Origin: SAR86 cluster bacterium SAR86E
Lineage (GTDB): Bacteria; Pseudomonadota; Gammaproteobacteria; Magnimaribacterales; D2472
Length of the DNA: 64,000 bases
Direction of reading: 5' to 3'
Assembly (NCBI GenBank): GCA_000307935.1
Contig: AMWX01000008.1
Location: 124,001 to 188,000, forward strand
Positions 51,667-61,790 of this stretch are shown piece by piece. The notes beneath the pieces were generated by a model. It had not been told where the DNA came from and ran no database searches. It saw nothing but the letters and a program-made list of their open reading frames with translations. Made by a program: the position numbers and the translations under genes. Position 1 is the first letter of the stretch. Each line of letters starts with the position of its first letter.

Positions 51667-52053
51667 AAATACATATTAAAGAATCTTGATGATCGTGACT
51701 ATCAATAAAAATCAATAACATATTCTGAATCAGTCCTAGCCTGGAGATATCCTTTGTTTATTTAAAATTTTAATCTGCTAATTGGCATCAAAATTGCAAC
51801 TACCGATATTGTAAATTTTTGGGATTAGTAATGTTAGATTATATTAATAAGTTAATTGTTTTTTGCTCTGATTATCCTTCATGGTCAGTGGCTTTCTTTG
51901 TCTGCGGTTTTATAATGGGCGAAGTATATTTCTAGAATCTTTAATTCTTGATAGAACATTTAGATAAATTCACTGTCTGGAAGATTGTGAGTAAAGTTGA
52001 TGAATTACTTAAACTTTTAAGTGTCATATACTTTTACATAACTAGGAGGTTTG

Positions 52054-52239
52054 ATGAAAGACTTAGAATTTATAAACGACCATAGAAAAAAACGAATATC
52101 TAAAGATTTAAATAAACAATTGCAAAAGCATACAGACCTTATTGCAATCAACTCAGAATTAATCCAATTATCTGGAACTAGCAGTCAAAAGATACAATTA
52201 ACTGAATTATTAAGAAAAATAAATAATCTCTATTTATAA
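52054..52239 (+). CDS. Small hypothetical charged protein
   Basis: 61 aa ORF (MKDLEFINDHRKKRISKDLNKQLQKH...) with strong Shine-Dalgarno AGGAGG at 52044-52049, 4 nt from ATG 52054. Confidence 0.6.
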   Translation: MKDLEFINDHRKKRISKDLNKQLQKHTDLIAINSELIQLSGTSSQKIQLTELLRKINNLYL

Positions 52240-52384
52240 AAAGTTTTTTTAAAATAAATTGAGTTTTAGATAAATTTGAATGCCATAGAAAAATATAAAA
52301 GAATTTTATATTTCTTTGCACTCCCCTTAGGTGACTTTATAAAACACGAAGTGTGACTACTGCATTTATTGTATATTTATATTT

Positions 52385-53881
52385 ATGAAAATTAACTTCC
52401 TTACATTAGTAACTGCTGGGATTCTTTTACTTGCTCGAGTTGAAGCAGGAGAATTCCAGGTTGGATTTGCACAGCTCTCAATTACTCCCGACCTGATAGA
52501 TCAATGGGTCGACATAAACAATGATGCCCAATTTGATCCTGATATTGATCTATGGACAGATGTTAATGGTAATGAAAAATTTGATGCTGTGTGGATGGCA
52601 GGTTTTCAAAAAAAACGACCTGCGCAAGGCATAAAAGACGACCTTATGGCAGTGGCGGTAGTAATTGATGATGGTATAAATCGTATTGGGATTGTATCTG
52701 CTGATACGGTCGGCTTGATGCGTAAATTTGTAATTGATATTCGTGAAGCTGTGCCTACAAATTGGGGTTTAGATTATCTTATGGTGCATGCAACTCATAA
52801 TCATGAAGGTCCCGATACTCAAGGTCTTTGGGGGCCAGGTTTTTTTACCTCCGGCATTGATCCTGATTACATGGCGCAATTACAGCAAAATATACTAGAT
52901 GCACTAAGCGAAGCCATAGACAACTTAGAGCCCGCGCAGATGAGTATGGCGCGCATTCCAACAAATCCATTAACACCAATCAAAGATAAGCGTAAACCCA
53001 TCGTAATAGATGACGATATTCGAGCATTATTATTTAGCCGACCAGATGGTTCAGTGATAGGTACATTAATTAATTTTGGAATTCATGTAGAACTTGCTTG
53101 GGATAAAAATCTAGAATTAACAGCAGATGTGGCTGGCTATCTTAGAAGAGGACTCAGTGAGGGTATTTATTATGAGAACGAGCTATTGAAGCCTGGACTT
53201 GGTGGAACCACATTATGGCTTACAGGCAATATTGGAGGCTTAATGACTTCTGGGCCAGATGATGCCATCTATGATCCATTTTTAGAGAAAACTATTACTA
53301 AGCCAGGTCACTCCAAAGCTCGTACCTTTGGTTATAGTTTGGCAAACAGCGTCATTGATGCTTTCAATGAAAATAGTTTTGTGCCTAGTCCAGAACCAAC
53401 AATAACTTTCAGCGCCCTCGAGGTAGAATTAGGTATAGATAATTTCATGTTATCGTTGGGCACCCTGCTAGGTATTGTCGATAGCAGCCCCCAATTTCAT
53501 CTGATGCCACCATTCATTCGTTATCTCAGTGAAGTGGCATTCATTCAATTGGGAGATGCAACTATTACTGGCATTCCTGGCGAGCTATATCCAGAAATTG
53601 CTGTGGGTGGCATAGAAAATCCCAAAGGTGCTGATTACGCCATAGCACCTCAAGAAGTACCTCATTTGCGCAGTCAACTTCCGGGTAAATTAAATCTCAT
53701 GGTGAACTTGGCAAATGATGCTATCGGTTACATCATTCCAAAAAGTGAATGGGATAACGCCCCTCCCTGGATCTATGATGAGAATGATGAGACTTATGGC
53801 GAGGTTGTATCCTTGGGTCCAAATACTGCTCCAATTATTCACCAAACTGTAATCAAGTTAGCAGAAGAGTCAAAACCTTAA
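52385..53881 (+). CDS. Secreted neutral/alkaline ceramidase-like hydrolase
   Basis: Signal peptide; FQVGFAQLSITPDL, RIGIVSADTVGLM, HATHNHEGPDTQGLWG metal/active-site-like block of the neutral ceramidase family. Confidence 0.75.
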   Translation: MKINFLTLVTAGILLLARVEAGEFQVGFAQLSITPDLIDQWVDINNDAQFDPDIDLWTDVNGNEKFDAVWMAGFQKKRPAQGIKDDLMAVAVVIDDGINRIGIVSADTVGLMRKFVIDIREAVPTNWGLDYLMVHATHNHEGPDTQGLWGPGFFTSGIDPDYMAQLQQNILDALSEAIDNLEPAQMSMARIPTNPLTPIKDKRKPIVIDDDIRALLFSRPDGSVIGTLINFGIHVELAWDKNLELTADVAGYLRRGLSEGIYYENELLKPGLGGTTLWLTGNIGGLMTSGPDDAIYDPFLEKTITKPGHSKARTFGYSLANSVIDAFNENSFVPSPEPTITFSALEVELGIDNFMLSLGTLLGIVDSSPQFHLMPPFIRYLSEVAFIQLGDATITGIPGELYPEIAVGGIENPKGADYAIAPQEVPHLRSQLPGKLNLMVNLANDAIGYIIPKSEWDNAPPWIYDENDETYGEVVSLGPNTAPIIHQTVIKLAEESKP

Positions 53882-53896
53882 TTTGTTTTTGCCTTG

Positions 53897-53920
53897 AGAA
53901 GCCCTATTTAAAGGGCTTCT
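53897..53920. terminator. Inverted repeat between convergent ceramidase-like gene and tRNA-Glu
   Basis: AGAAGCCC-TATTTAAA-GGGCTTCT perfect 8-bp stem; weak flanking U-tract. Confidence 0.5.
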
Positions 53921-53928
53921 AGAGAAAT

Positions 53929-54004
53929 TGGCATCCCGTAGGGGAGTCGAACCCCTGTTGCCGAGATGAAAACCCGGTGTCCTAGGCCTCTAGACGAACG
54001 GGAC
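53929..54004 (-). tRNA. tRNA-Glu (anticodon TTC), CCA encoded
   Basis: GTCCCGTTCGTCTAGAGGCCTAGGACACCGGGTTTTCATCTCGGCAACAGGGGTTCGACTCCCCTACGGGATGCCA on minus strand. Confidence 0.96.
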
Positions 54005-54056
54005 TAGATTGCGGCAATTATAAAAGCTAATAAGTCTCTTGAAAAGGTTTAAATAC

Positions 54057-54782
54057 CTATTTAATTCTCTTATTTATAGCTTTTAAAAACCCTCTTAGAA
54101 AATTGCCTTCCATCTGATCTGGGTAAAGCCTTCGAAACATTCTTTCCATCCTGGTCATGATTTGCTTTGGATTTTTGGAGTCTACTAGATCCAGTGCTTG
54201 AACGGTTTCGTTGAAGTGCTGGATGAGATGATTCAACTCTTCAGATGTATACTCTGGAAAATCTTGCCAAGATTCTATCGAATGATTTTGTGCCGCCTGA
54301 TAAATCTCATAACAAATAACTTGGGTAGACATGGCGATATTCAAAACGGGGTAATCAGGATGGGCCGGGATAATTAAATGTTTATTCGCTAATTGCAACT
54401 CCTCATTGGTCAGTCCCCTGTCCTCTCGACCAAAAATTATTGAAACTTCGATGTTGTTATTTACTAAATCCTGAATCTCTTCTGCAGCATCTTTTGCTGA
54501 TAATATTGGCCACTCTATAGTTCGATCTCTTGCAGAGGTTGCATATATAACTTTTGAACCTTTGACTGCGGTTTGAATTGAATCAAAAACCTGAGCATTG
54601 TCCAAAAGATCCGTAGCATTGCCAGCCAGTGCGGTAGCATCTTGATGGGGAAATTTTTTTGGATTAATCAAAGCTAGCTTTGCCAACCCCATGTTTTTCA
54701 TAGCTCGAGCAACTGAACCAATATTACCTGGATGAGAAGTTTCTACTAAAACGATTTGAATAAACCTATTAATGGGATTCAT
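54057..54782 (-). CDS. trmJ: tRNA (cytidine/uridine-2'-O) methyltransferase TrmJ
   Basis: IVLVETSHPGNIGSVARAMKNMGLAKLALINPK, IIFGREDRGLTNEEL, YPVLNIAMSTQVICYEI. Confidence 0.96.
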   Translation of the reverse strand: MNPINRFIQIVLVETSHPGNIGSVARAMKNMGLAKLALINPKKFPHQDATALAGNATDLLDNAQVFDSIQTAVKGSKVIYATSARDRTIEWPILSAKDAAEEIQDLVNNNIEVSIIFGREDRGLTNEELQLANKHLIIPAHPDYPVLNIAMSTQVICYEIYQAAQNHSIESWQDFPEYTSEELNHLIQHFNETVQALDLVDSKNPKQIMTRMERMFRRLYPDQMEGNFLRGFLKAINKRIK

Positions 54783-54818
54783 ATAACTATTATCGTCATT
54801 TCCAGTACAATATGCGAC

Positions 54819-55619
54819 ATGTCTAAGCCTGCTTTACTAAATGTCGCTATTCTTGCAGCCAGAGTTGGAGCTGCAGAGCTAGAATTTGCAGTGAAAAAAG
54901 TACATAAGCTTGATGTAATTAAAAAAGGTCCTACGGATTATGTTACTGAGGTTGATAGAAAGGTTGAGGCAATTGTTTTTGAGGAAATCAAAAAATACTA
55001 CCCTGAAGATAACTTTCTCGGGGAGGAGTCTGGTCATGAGATCAATACCTCAGATACCACATGGATCTTAGATCCGATAGATGGCACCACTAATTTCATT
55101 CATGGCTATCCTCAATATTGTATTTCTCTAGCATGCGTTGTTAAAAATCAAACTCACCATGCGGTAATTATTGATCCAACTAGAAGAGAGGAATTTAGCG
55201 CCTCTAGAGGGAAAGGTGCTGAGCTCAATGGAGAAAGGATTAGAGTAAGTACACGCAAAAGCTTAAAAGATGCTTTGGTTGGTAACACCTCGCATGTAAA
55301 TGATTCACAAAAATATACTTTCGATAATATTGCTACCTTCAGATCTCTATACAAACATAGTCTGACTATCAGAAGATCGGGTTGTTCTGCATTGGATCTG
55401 GCTTATGTGGCATCCGGAAGATTAGATGCGTTTTGGGCTCAAGGATTGGGTATTTGGGATGTTGCTGCTGGCATGCTCATAGCCGAAGAAGCAGGAGCGT
55501 TAACTAGCAATTTTCTTGGAAATCCAGACTACAAGGATAGCGATCACTATCTTTGCGCTACTCCCAAATGTTTTAAACCCATGCTAGAGGCTATCAAGCC
55601 AAACTTCAAAGCCCATTAG
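54819..55619 (+). CDS. suhB: Inositol monophosphatase family protein
   Basis: FLGEESGHE, WILDPIDGTTNFIHGYP, GIWDVAAGMLIAEEAGA; start MSKPALLN at 54819. Confidence 0.95.
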   Translation: MSKPALLNVAILAARVGAAELEFAVKKVHKLDVIKKGPTDYVTEVDRKVEAIVFEEIKKYYPEDNFLGEESGHEINTSDTTWILDPIDGTTNFIHGYPQYCISLACVVKNQTHHAVIIDPTRREEFSASRGKGAELNGERIRVSTRKSLKDALVGNTSHVNDSQKYTFDNIATFRSLYKHSLTIRRSGCSALDLAYVASGRLDAFWAQGLGIWDVAAGMLIAEEAGALTSNFLGNPDYKDSDHYLCATPKCFKPMLEAIKPNFKAH

Positions 55620-56530
55620 GGCATATCGTCAAACTCAGCTCCTTCAGGTTCTGGAATTGCTAGATCATCTTGAGTGATTGAAAGTCCTAAGAGCATATTT
55701 GCAACCACATAGATGGATGAATAGGTTCCAATTAACACACCAATGATTAATGCCTGACTAAATCCTCGGATCATGTCTCCACCAAAGAAAAATAAGGCAA
55801 GCAAAACTAACAATGTTGTTAATGAAGTAATTAATGTTCTTGAAAGCGTTTGATTGATAGATTTATTAACAATTTCTTCTGGCTCATAACCCCTTTCGCC
55901 TCGAAAGTTTTCCCTTATTCTGTCAGAAACAACGATGGTGTCATTAAGTGAGTAACCTATCACAGCCAACAATGCAGCCAGAACTGTCAAGTCAAAATCC
56001 CATGAGAACAGGGAAAAAAGGCCAAAGATTATTACTACATCATGAGCAAGAGCCGCAACAGCTCCCAAGGCAAATTTATATTGAAATCTGAAGGCAACGT
56101 ATAACAAAATCATACCCAGAGCGACAAGCATTCCAAGCCCACCTTGATCTCTTAGCTCAGTCCCAATTTGAGGGCCTACAAACTCAATTCTTTTTAACTC
56201 TATTGCTGGATCTGCAGCTTGTAAAAACTTAAAAACAACATCCCCAATTTGACTGTTTCCATTTTTGTCTGCAACCTTTATAAGTACGTCAGAATTTGAT
56301 CCAAAGTTAACAACTTGAAAATCATCAAATCCATTGGTGAAAACTAAATCCCTTATATCAGCAAGATCAGCAGCCTGCTCATATGACACCTCAATTAATG
56401 TACCGCCACTAAAATCTAAGCCAAGATTTAATCCCTTGAAACTAAGTGAGCCAATTGATAGAACAAGTAACACTAACGAACTGATGGTCGCAACACGTCG
56501 ATAACTCATAAATGGAATATTAAAATTCAC
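55616..56530 (-). CDS. secF: Protein translocase subunit SecF
   Basis: GLNLGLDFSGGTLIEVSY, GYSLNDTIVVSDRIREN. Confidence 0.98.
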   Translation of the reverse strand: MNFNIPFMSYRRVATISSLVLLVLSIGSLSFKGLNLGLDFSGGTLIEVSYEQAADLADIRDLVFTNGFDDFQVVNFGSNSDVLIKVADKNGNSQIGDVVFKFLQAADPAIELKRIEFVGPQIGTELRDQGGLGMLVALGMILLYVAFRFQYKFALGAVAALAHDVVIIFGLFSLFSWDFDLTVLAALLAVIGYSLNDTIVVSDRIRENFRGERGYEPEEIVNKSINQTLSRTLITSLTTLLVLLALFFFGGDMIRGFSQALIIGVLIGTYSSIYVVANMLLGLSITQDDLAIPEPEGAEFDDMP

Positions 56531-58392
56531 TAGACTCTTAGCTCCTTAATATTTTTATTACCATACATTAAATTAACAATTGCTCTGGTTCCTAAAATGG
56601 CTGTAAACATGGACGTTAAAATTCCTATGGATAAAGTAATTGCAAAGCCTTTTACAGGGCCAGTTCCAATAGCGTATAAGACTATAGAGGCAATCAGAGT
56701 GGTCACATTGGCATCAACAATGGTTACAAAAGCTCTAGAAAAGCCCTCTTGTATAGCTGTTTGGGGATCCTTACCTTCTTTTAATTCTTCACGTATTCGA
56801 GAGAAAATTAAAACATTGGCATCTACCGCCATACCTATGGTCAGCACAATTCCTGCAATACCAGGAAGAGTTAAGGTGGCGCCAAGCAATGACATAAAAC
56901 CGGTAATAAGAACTACATTTGCAAATAAAGCAATATTCGCAGCTAGACCAAACCAGCGATAGTAAAAGAACATAAATGCAATTACAGATAGTAGACCCAT
57001 AATGATTGATCTAACACCCAGCTGAATATTCTCTTTACCCAGGCTTGGTCCAACTGTTCTTTCCTCAACGAATTTCATTGGTGCTGCAAGAGCTCCAGCT
57101 CTAAGCAACAATGCTAGCTCACTGGCTTCTTGCGGAGAACCCACTCCAGTTATTCTAAAATTAGTCCCCAATACTGCTTGAACCGTTGCCAAGCTAATAA
57201 TTCTTTTTTCAATATAAGAGGTTTGTTCTATTACTTCATTGCCAGCATCATCAATGACAAGAGTAGATTTATTTTTTTGCTCAACAAACAACACTCCTAA
57301 ACGCCGTCCGATATTTCCATTGGTTGCTTTTTGCATCGCCCGACCACCTTGCATGTCCAATGTTATGTTTACTTGAGCGAAGCCACTTTCATCAAATCCT
57401 GAGTTAGCATTGGTGACTCTTTCGCCAGCAACAATAATTTTTTTCTCTAAATAAGCTGAACCCATTCTCTCGTCTTGGTAGGAGAACTCCTCCTTGCGCA
57501 GTCGTGAGGCTGTTGGAGCTGCTTCCAGTCTAAACTCTAGGTTAGCAGTCTTACCAATAATTTTTTTGGCTGCCGTTGTATCTTGAACACCTGGAAGTTG
57601 AACGACTATTCGGCTGCTGCCTTGGCGTTGAACTATTGGTTCTGAGACTCCTAACTCATTCACCCTATTGCGCAAAGTCATCAAATTCTGGCCCACAGCA
57701 TAATCTCTGATCTCTTTGATAGCAGATTGTGAATATTTAAGGGAGACTATATTTCGAATACTATTTAACTGAAGATCATAAAGACTGGTTCCGACTGCAG
57801 TTATATTGTCTTCATTGAATGCTCTAATTGCTTTGTTGTAATCTTCATCGCTAACAAATGCAAAGGTTAAAACTGTATCATCTTTGGTCGAGCTTTCAAC
57901 ACCAATTCTGTCATCTCTAAATTTTTTTCTATATTCATTCAGCAATGATTCAAGCCGGTTATCAAGAGCGTTTTCAATATCAACTTCAAGCAGAAAGTGA
58001 ACTCCGCCAGAAAGATCTAGACCAAGCTTTAAAGGGCCGCCACCAATATCTCTGAGCCATTGAGGTGTTGAAGGCTCTAAGTTTAGCGCAACAATGGCTT
58101 GATCAAGTAGATTCTTCTGTAATGCAGCCTTAGCTGCAAGCTGATCATCAAAAGAACTAAATTTTGCAACGATATTATTTTCTTTTAAACCGACAGATTC
58201 GACCAGAATAGAGTTCGAAGTCAAAATTTGCTCAACATCAGATAGCAGTCTCTGATCAGCAGATTTACTTGAATCCGTGTATGCAACTTGAATAGCTGGT
58301 TTTGCAGGATATAGATTGGGCAGTGAATAGAGAATTCCGATAGAAAGAACTAATACAATAAATGCATGAGTCAGGGGTGAAAATCTATTCAT
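56530..58392 (-). CDS. secD: Protein translocase subunit SecD
   Basis: GLDLSGGVHFLLEVD, TIGMAVDANVLIFSRIREE. Confidence 0.98.
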   Translation of the reverse strand: MNRFSPLTHAFIVLVLSIGILYSLPNLYPAKPAIQVAYTDSSKSADQRLLSDVEQILTSNSILVESVGLKENNIVAKFSSFDDQLAAKAALQKNLLDQAIVALNLEPSTPQWLRDIGGGPLKLGLDLSGGVHFLLEVDIENALDNRLESLLNEYRKKFRDDRIGVESSTKDDTVLTFAFVSDEDYNKAIRAFNEDNITAVGTSLYDLQLNSIRNIVSLKYSQSAIKEIRDYAVGQNLMTLRNRVNELGVSEPIVQRQGSSRIVVQLPGVQDTTAAKKIIGKTANLEFRLEAAPTASRLRKEEFSYQDERMGSAYLEKKIIVAGERVTNANSGFDESGFAQVNITLDMQGGRAMQKATNGNIGRRLGVLFVEQKNKSTLVIDDAGNEVIEQTSYIEKRIISLATVQAVLGTNFRITGVGSPQEASELALLLRAGALAAPMKFVEERTVGPSLGKENIQLGVRSIIMGLLSVIAFMFFYYRWFGLAANIALFANVVLITGFMSLLGATLTLPGIAGIVLTIGMAVDANVLIFSRIREELKEGKDPQTAIQEGFSRAFVTIVDANVTTLIASIVLYAIGTGPVKGFAITLSIGILTSMFTAILGTRAIVNLMYGNKNIKELRV

Positions 58393-58400
58393 AAAAACTA

Positions 58401-58712
58401 CTAATCTATCGAAGCAATGGTGCCTTTTGGCAATGTATTTGCTATGGCAGTTTTTTGAAGTTTAAAGGTAATATTCTCGCTAACTTCAATGGACACATAA
58501 GGGCCCTTAATATCTTTGATTTTGCCAATGATACCGCCAGCAGCTACAACCTCATCGCCTTTCTCAAGACCATCCATCATAGCTTGAAGTGCTTTCATGC
58601 GTTTTTGTTGGGGACGGATAGTCATAAAATACATTAAAGCAAGAAATCCAATAAAGAAAACAATAATGGGATCTGGTAACCACCAAGGTAATTGCTGTGC
58701 TGTTTCGTTCAT
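58401..58712 (-). CDS. yajC: Preprotein translocase subunit YajC
   Basis: FLALMYFMTIRPQQKRMKALQAMMDGLEKGDEVVAAGGIIGKI. Confidence 0.97.
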   Translation of the reverse strand: MNETAQQLPWWLPDPIIVFFIGFLALMYFMTIRPQQKRMKALQAMMDGLEKGDEVVAAGGIIGKIKDIKGPYVSIEVSENITFKLQKTAIANTLPKGTIASID

Positions 58713-58721
58713 ATAATGTTC

Positions 58722-59837
58722 CTAAGTTAAGTGCTTGGGTATATCTAATTGCCGCATATTATAAAAGTCTTTTAAGAACTTAGCGAATGAATCTGTTGCA
58801 ATTGATTCACGAATATTTCGCATTAAATCTTGATAGTAATAAATATTATGAAAGCTATTAAGAATGGAGCCCAGCATCTCATTTGTTTTATCAAGATGAT
58901 TTAAATATGCCTGAGAATAATTTTGACAAACTTTGCAAGGGCAATTTTTATCAATGGGGTCATCATTATTTTTGCTGGGTGCATTGCGAATATTCAATAC
59001 GCCTGCGGAAGTGATTAACTGACCGTTTCTTGCGTTTCGAGTAGGCAAAACACAGTCAAACATGTCGATGCCATAAAATACTGCCTCAACAATGTCCTCA
59101 GGTTTCCCAACTCCCATTAAATAATGAGGTTTATCCTCTGGAAGATGGCTCGCAAGGGCTTGCAAAATTCTTGTTTTATCTTCCTTGGGCTCTCCAACAC
59201 TTAAACCCCCGACCGCAATTCCTTCAAAACCAATTTTTTGCAACCCCTCAAGCGATTGCAATCGTAGTTCCTCATGCATGCCACCTTGAATTATTCCAAA
59301 TAATGCTGAATTGGTCTCATGTGCATCTCTTGAACGTTGAGCCCATCTTAATGAAAGTTCCATGGATGTCTTGGCTTCATTGTATTCTGAGGGGTATGGT
59401 GTGCACTCATCAAAAACCATCACTATATCTGAACCAAGATTTGCTTGGATGCGCATTGAGTCTTCAGGGCTCATAAAGAATTTTTTCCCATCATAGGGAG
59501 ATTGAAAAGCTACACCCTCCTCTGAGATTTTAGCAAGATCACCTAAGCTCCATACCTGAAATCCACCAGAATCAGTAAGAATTGGTTTGTCCCAATTTGA
59601 AAATTTATGAAGGCCGCCAAGGTCTTTAATCAACTCATCGCCCGGCCGAAGCATAAGATGGTAAGTGTTTCCCAAAATAATTTCTGAATTTGTTTCAAGT
59701 AAATTTTCTACTTCAAGAGATTTCACTGTTCCGTTGGTGCCAACAGGCATAAATGCTGGAGTTTGCACTGAACCTCTTGAAAATTGAAGTTCACCTCGAC
59801 GGGCAAATCCAGATTTAGCAAGTAAATTAAATTTCAT
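58722..59837 (-). CDS. tgt: Queuine tRNA-ribosyltransferase
   Basis: [29 protein letters not shown], CxC...C...H zinc site. Confidence 0.98.
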   Translation of the reverse strand: MKFNLLAKSGFARRGELQFSRGSVQTPAFMPVGTNGTVKSLEVENLLETNSEIILGNTYHLMLRPGDELIKDLGGLHKFSNWDKPILTDSGGFQVWSLGDLAKISEEGVAFQSPYDGKKFFMSPEDSMRIQANLGSDIVMVFDECTPYPSEYNEAKTSMELSLRWAQRSRDAHETNSALFGIIQGGMHEELRLQSLEGLQKIGFEGIAVGGLSVGEPKEDKTRILQALASHLPEDKPHYLMGVGKPEDIVEAVFYGIDMFDCVLPTRNARNGQLITSAGVLNIRNAPSKNNDDPIDKNCPCKVCQNYSQAYLNHLDKTNEMLGSILNSFHNIYYYQDLMRNIRESIATDSFAKFLKDFYNMRQLDIPKHLT

Positions 59838-60855
59838 GATTCCTTAGAAGCATAGCATCGCCATAAGACAAAAATCTGTACTCATTTTTTATTGCTGTAG
59901 AGTAAATTTCCATCATTCTTTCATAGCCTACAAATGCAGCAACAAGCATCAATAAAGAAGATTTAGGTAGATGAAAATTGGTGATCATGTGATCAACCAC
60001 TTTAAACTTATAACCAGGATAAATAAATAAATCGGTTTCACCTCTAAAGGGTTGGAAACCATTCTGACAAGCTGTTTCAAGTGCTCTAACCGAAGTTGTC
60101 CCTACAGCAATAATTTTTCCGTTACTTGCCTTAGTGTGAGCAAGTTTTTTAATCAGATCTGAGTCTACCTCCACCACTTCTTTGTGAATTATGTGGTCCT
60201 CGATATTATCTGATTTTACTGGTTGAAAGGTGCCTGCTCCAACATTTAGATTTACATGACCAATTTCAACACCTAAACTGATCAACTCTTTTAAAAGAGC
60301 ATCATCAAAATGCATTCCTGCTGTTGGCGCTGCAACAGATGCTTGCTTTTCAGGGTTTGCATATATGGTTTCATATCTCTCATTATCAATAGGCTCTGGA
60401 TCTCTTTTCATATATGGAGGCAATGGAATTTGACCATGATTTATAAATAATGCTTGAGGATCTATTGACCACTCTAAAATAAAGAAATTTTCTTTTCTGC
60501 CTATTACTTTTGCTGTAAATTTTTCTTTGCCAAACAAAAAAACTAATTCACTGCCCTCCTTAGGAGTTCTTGCAGATTTGACCTGAGCTAGGGTTTGACT
60601 ATCAGATAAAAATCGCTCTAAAAGAATCTCTATCTTTCCACCAGTACTTTTTTCTCCAAAAAGTCTTGCCGGTATGACTGATGTTTGATTCAAAACCAAC
60701 AAATCTCCTGAAGTAAAATATGATCCAATATTCTTAAAAATATTATGTTGCAAGGACTCAATTGCTACCAAGAGCTTAGAGTCACTTCTCCTATCAGAGG
60801 GATATTTTGCAATTAAATGCTCAGGAAGATGGTAGTTAAATTTTTCAGTTTTCAT
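59827..60855 (-). CDS. queA: S-adenosylmethionine:tRNA ribosyltransferase-isomerase
   Basis: [57 protein letters not shown]. Confidence 0.98.
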   Translation of the reverse strand: MKTEKFNYHLPEHLIAKYPSDRRSDSKLLVAIESLQHNIFKNIGSYFTSGDLLVLNQTSVIPARLFGEKSTGGKIEILLERFLSDSQTLAQVKSARTPKEGSELVFLFGKEKFTAKVIGRKENFFILEWSIDPQALFINHGQIPLPPYMKRDPEPIDNERYETIYANPEKQASVAAPTAGMHFDDALLKELISLGVEIGHVNLNVGAGTFQPVKSDNIEDHIIHKEVVEVDSDLIKKLAHTKASNGKIIAVGTTSVRALETACQNGFQPFRGETDLFIYPGYKFKVVDHMITNFHLPKSSLLMLVAAFVGYERMMEIYSTAIKNEYRFLSYGDAMLLRNHEI

Positions 60856-60905
60856 TGGAGAGGCTAATTCTAAAAGATGTTGATCTCAGCTACAATGACC
60901 CGCGT

Positions 60906-60990
60906 GCCCCATTGGCGGAATTGGTAGACGCGCGCGATTCAAAATCGCGTTCCTTCGGGAGTACCTGTTCGACTCAGGTATGGGGCACCA
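60906..60990 (+). tRNA. tRNA-Leu (anticodon CAA), CCA encoded
   Basis: GCCCCATTGGCGGAATTGGTAGACGCGCGCGATTCAAAATCGCG...TACCTGTTCGACTCAGGTATGGGGCACCA; class II variable arm. Confidence 0.95.
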
Positions 60991-61010
60991 CTGTATAATA
61001 AGTATTAAAA

Positions 61011-61790
61011 ATGCAAAACATAAACTCATTTAAAAGAATTGTAATCAAGGTAGGCTCTTCACTTTTAGCTGATTCAAAAGGCAGGGTAAATCAGAGCTTC
61101 TTATCTGCTGTAAGTGCTGATATTGAGTGGTTACTTGAAAATGGTAAAGAGGTATTGGTGGTTTCCTCAGGCGCAATTGCAATGGGAAGAAAAAAAATTA
61201 TATTGCCTAAAAAATTATCACTTTCTGAATCACAGGCACTAGCTGCACACGGGCAGATTGAGCTAATGTCCGCGTGGAAGAAAAGTTTAAGTAAATACTC
61301 AATTTCTATTGGTCAAATGCTTCTTACCCCCAAAGAAACAGAGCTCAAGGTTTCATCAATTAACGCCAAACAAACAGTCAATAAGCTGATAGAAATTGGT
61401 TGTTTGCCAGTAATTAATGAAAATGATAGCACTGCAACAGATGAGATTAAATTTGGCGATAATGATTTGCTCGCTGCAAAAGTTGCTAAGCTAATGGATG
61501 CAGATTTATTGATAATTTTATCAAGCGTTGACGGGTTATTTACATCCGAAGACATGATAAATAAAAAAAAACCGATAGGCTTGGTACAAAAAGTAACAAA
61601 AATTAATTCAAAAATTAAAAGAATGGCTGGAACTGCAAGTGAGATGGGCAAAGGTGGCATGATTTCAAAAATTGAGGCAGCTGAAATATGTTTTCAAAAT
61701 AATTGCTCAATGGTTATAACCTCTGGAAATAAAATTAGGCCAATTAGAGCGTTGAATAGAGGAGCCAAATCAACCTGGTTTGTGAAATAG
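61011..61790 (+). CDS. proB: Glutamate 5-kinase (no C-terminal PUA domain)
   Basis: IVIKVGSSLLADSKGR, VVSSGAIAMGRKKI, VINENDSTATDEIKFGDNDLLAAKVA; 259 aa. Confidence 0.96.
   Translation: MQNINSFKRIVIKVGSSLLADSKGRVNQSFLSAVSADIEWLLENGKEVLVVSSGAIAMGRKKIILPKKLSLSESQALAAHGQIELMSAWKKSLSKYSISIGQMLLTPKETELKVSSINAKQTVNKLIEIGCLPVINENDSTATDEIKFGDNDLLAAKVAKLMDADLLIILSSVDGLFTSEDMINKKKPIGLVQKVTKINSKIKRMAGTASEMGKGGMISKIEAAEICFQNNCSMVITSGNKIRPIRALNRGAKSTWFVK

Noticed and set aside
56597-56962. 121 aa plus-strand ORF opposite secD
   Set aside because: Antisense shadow of the SecD transmembrane region.
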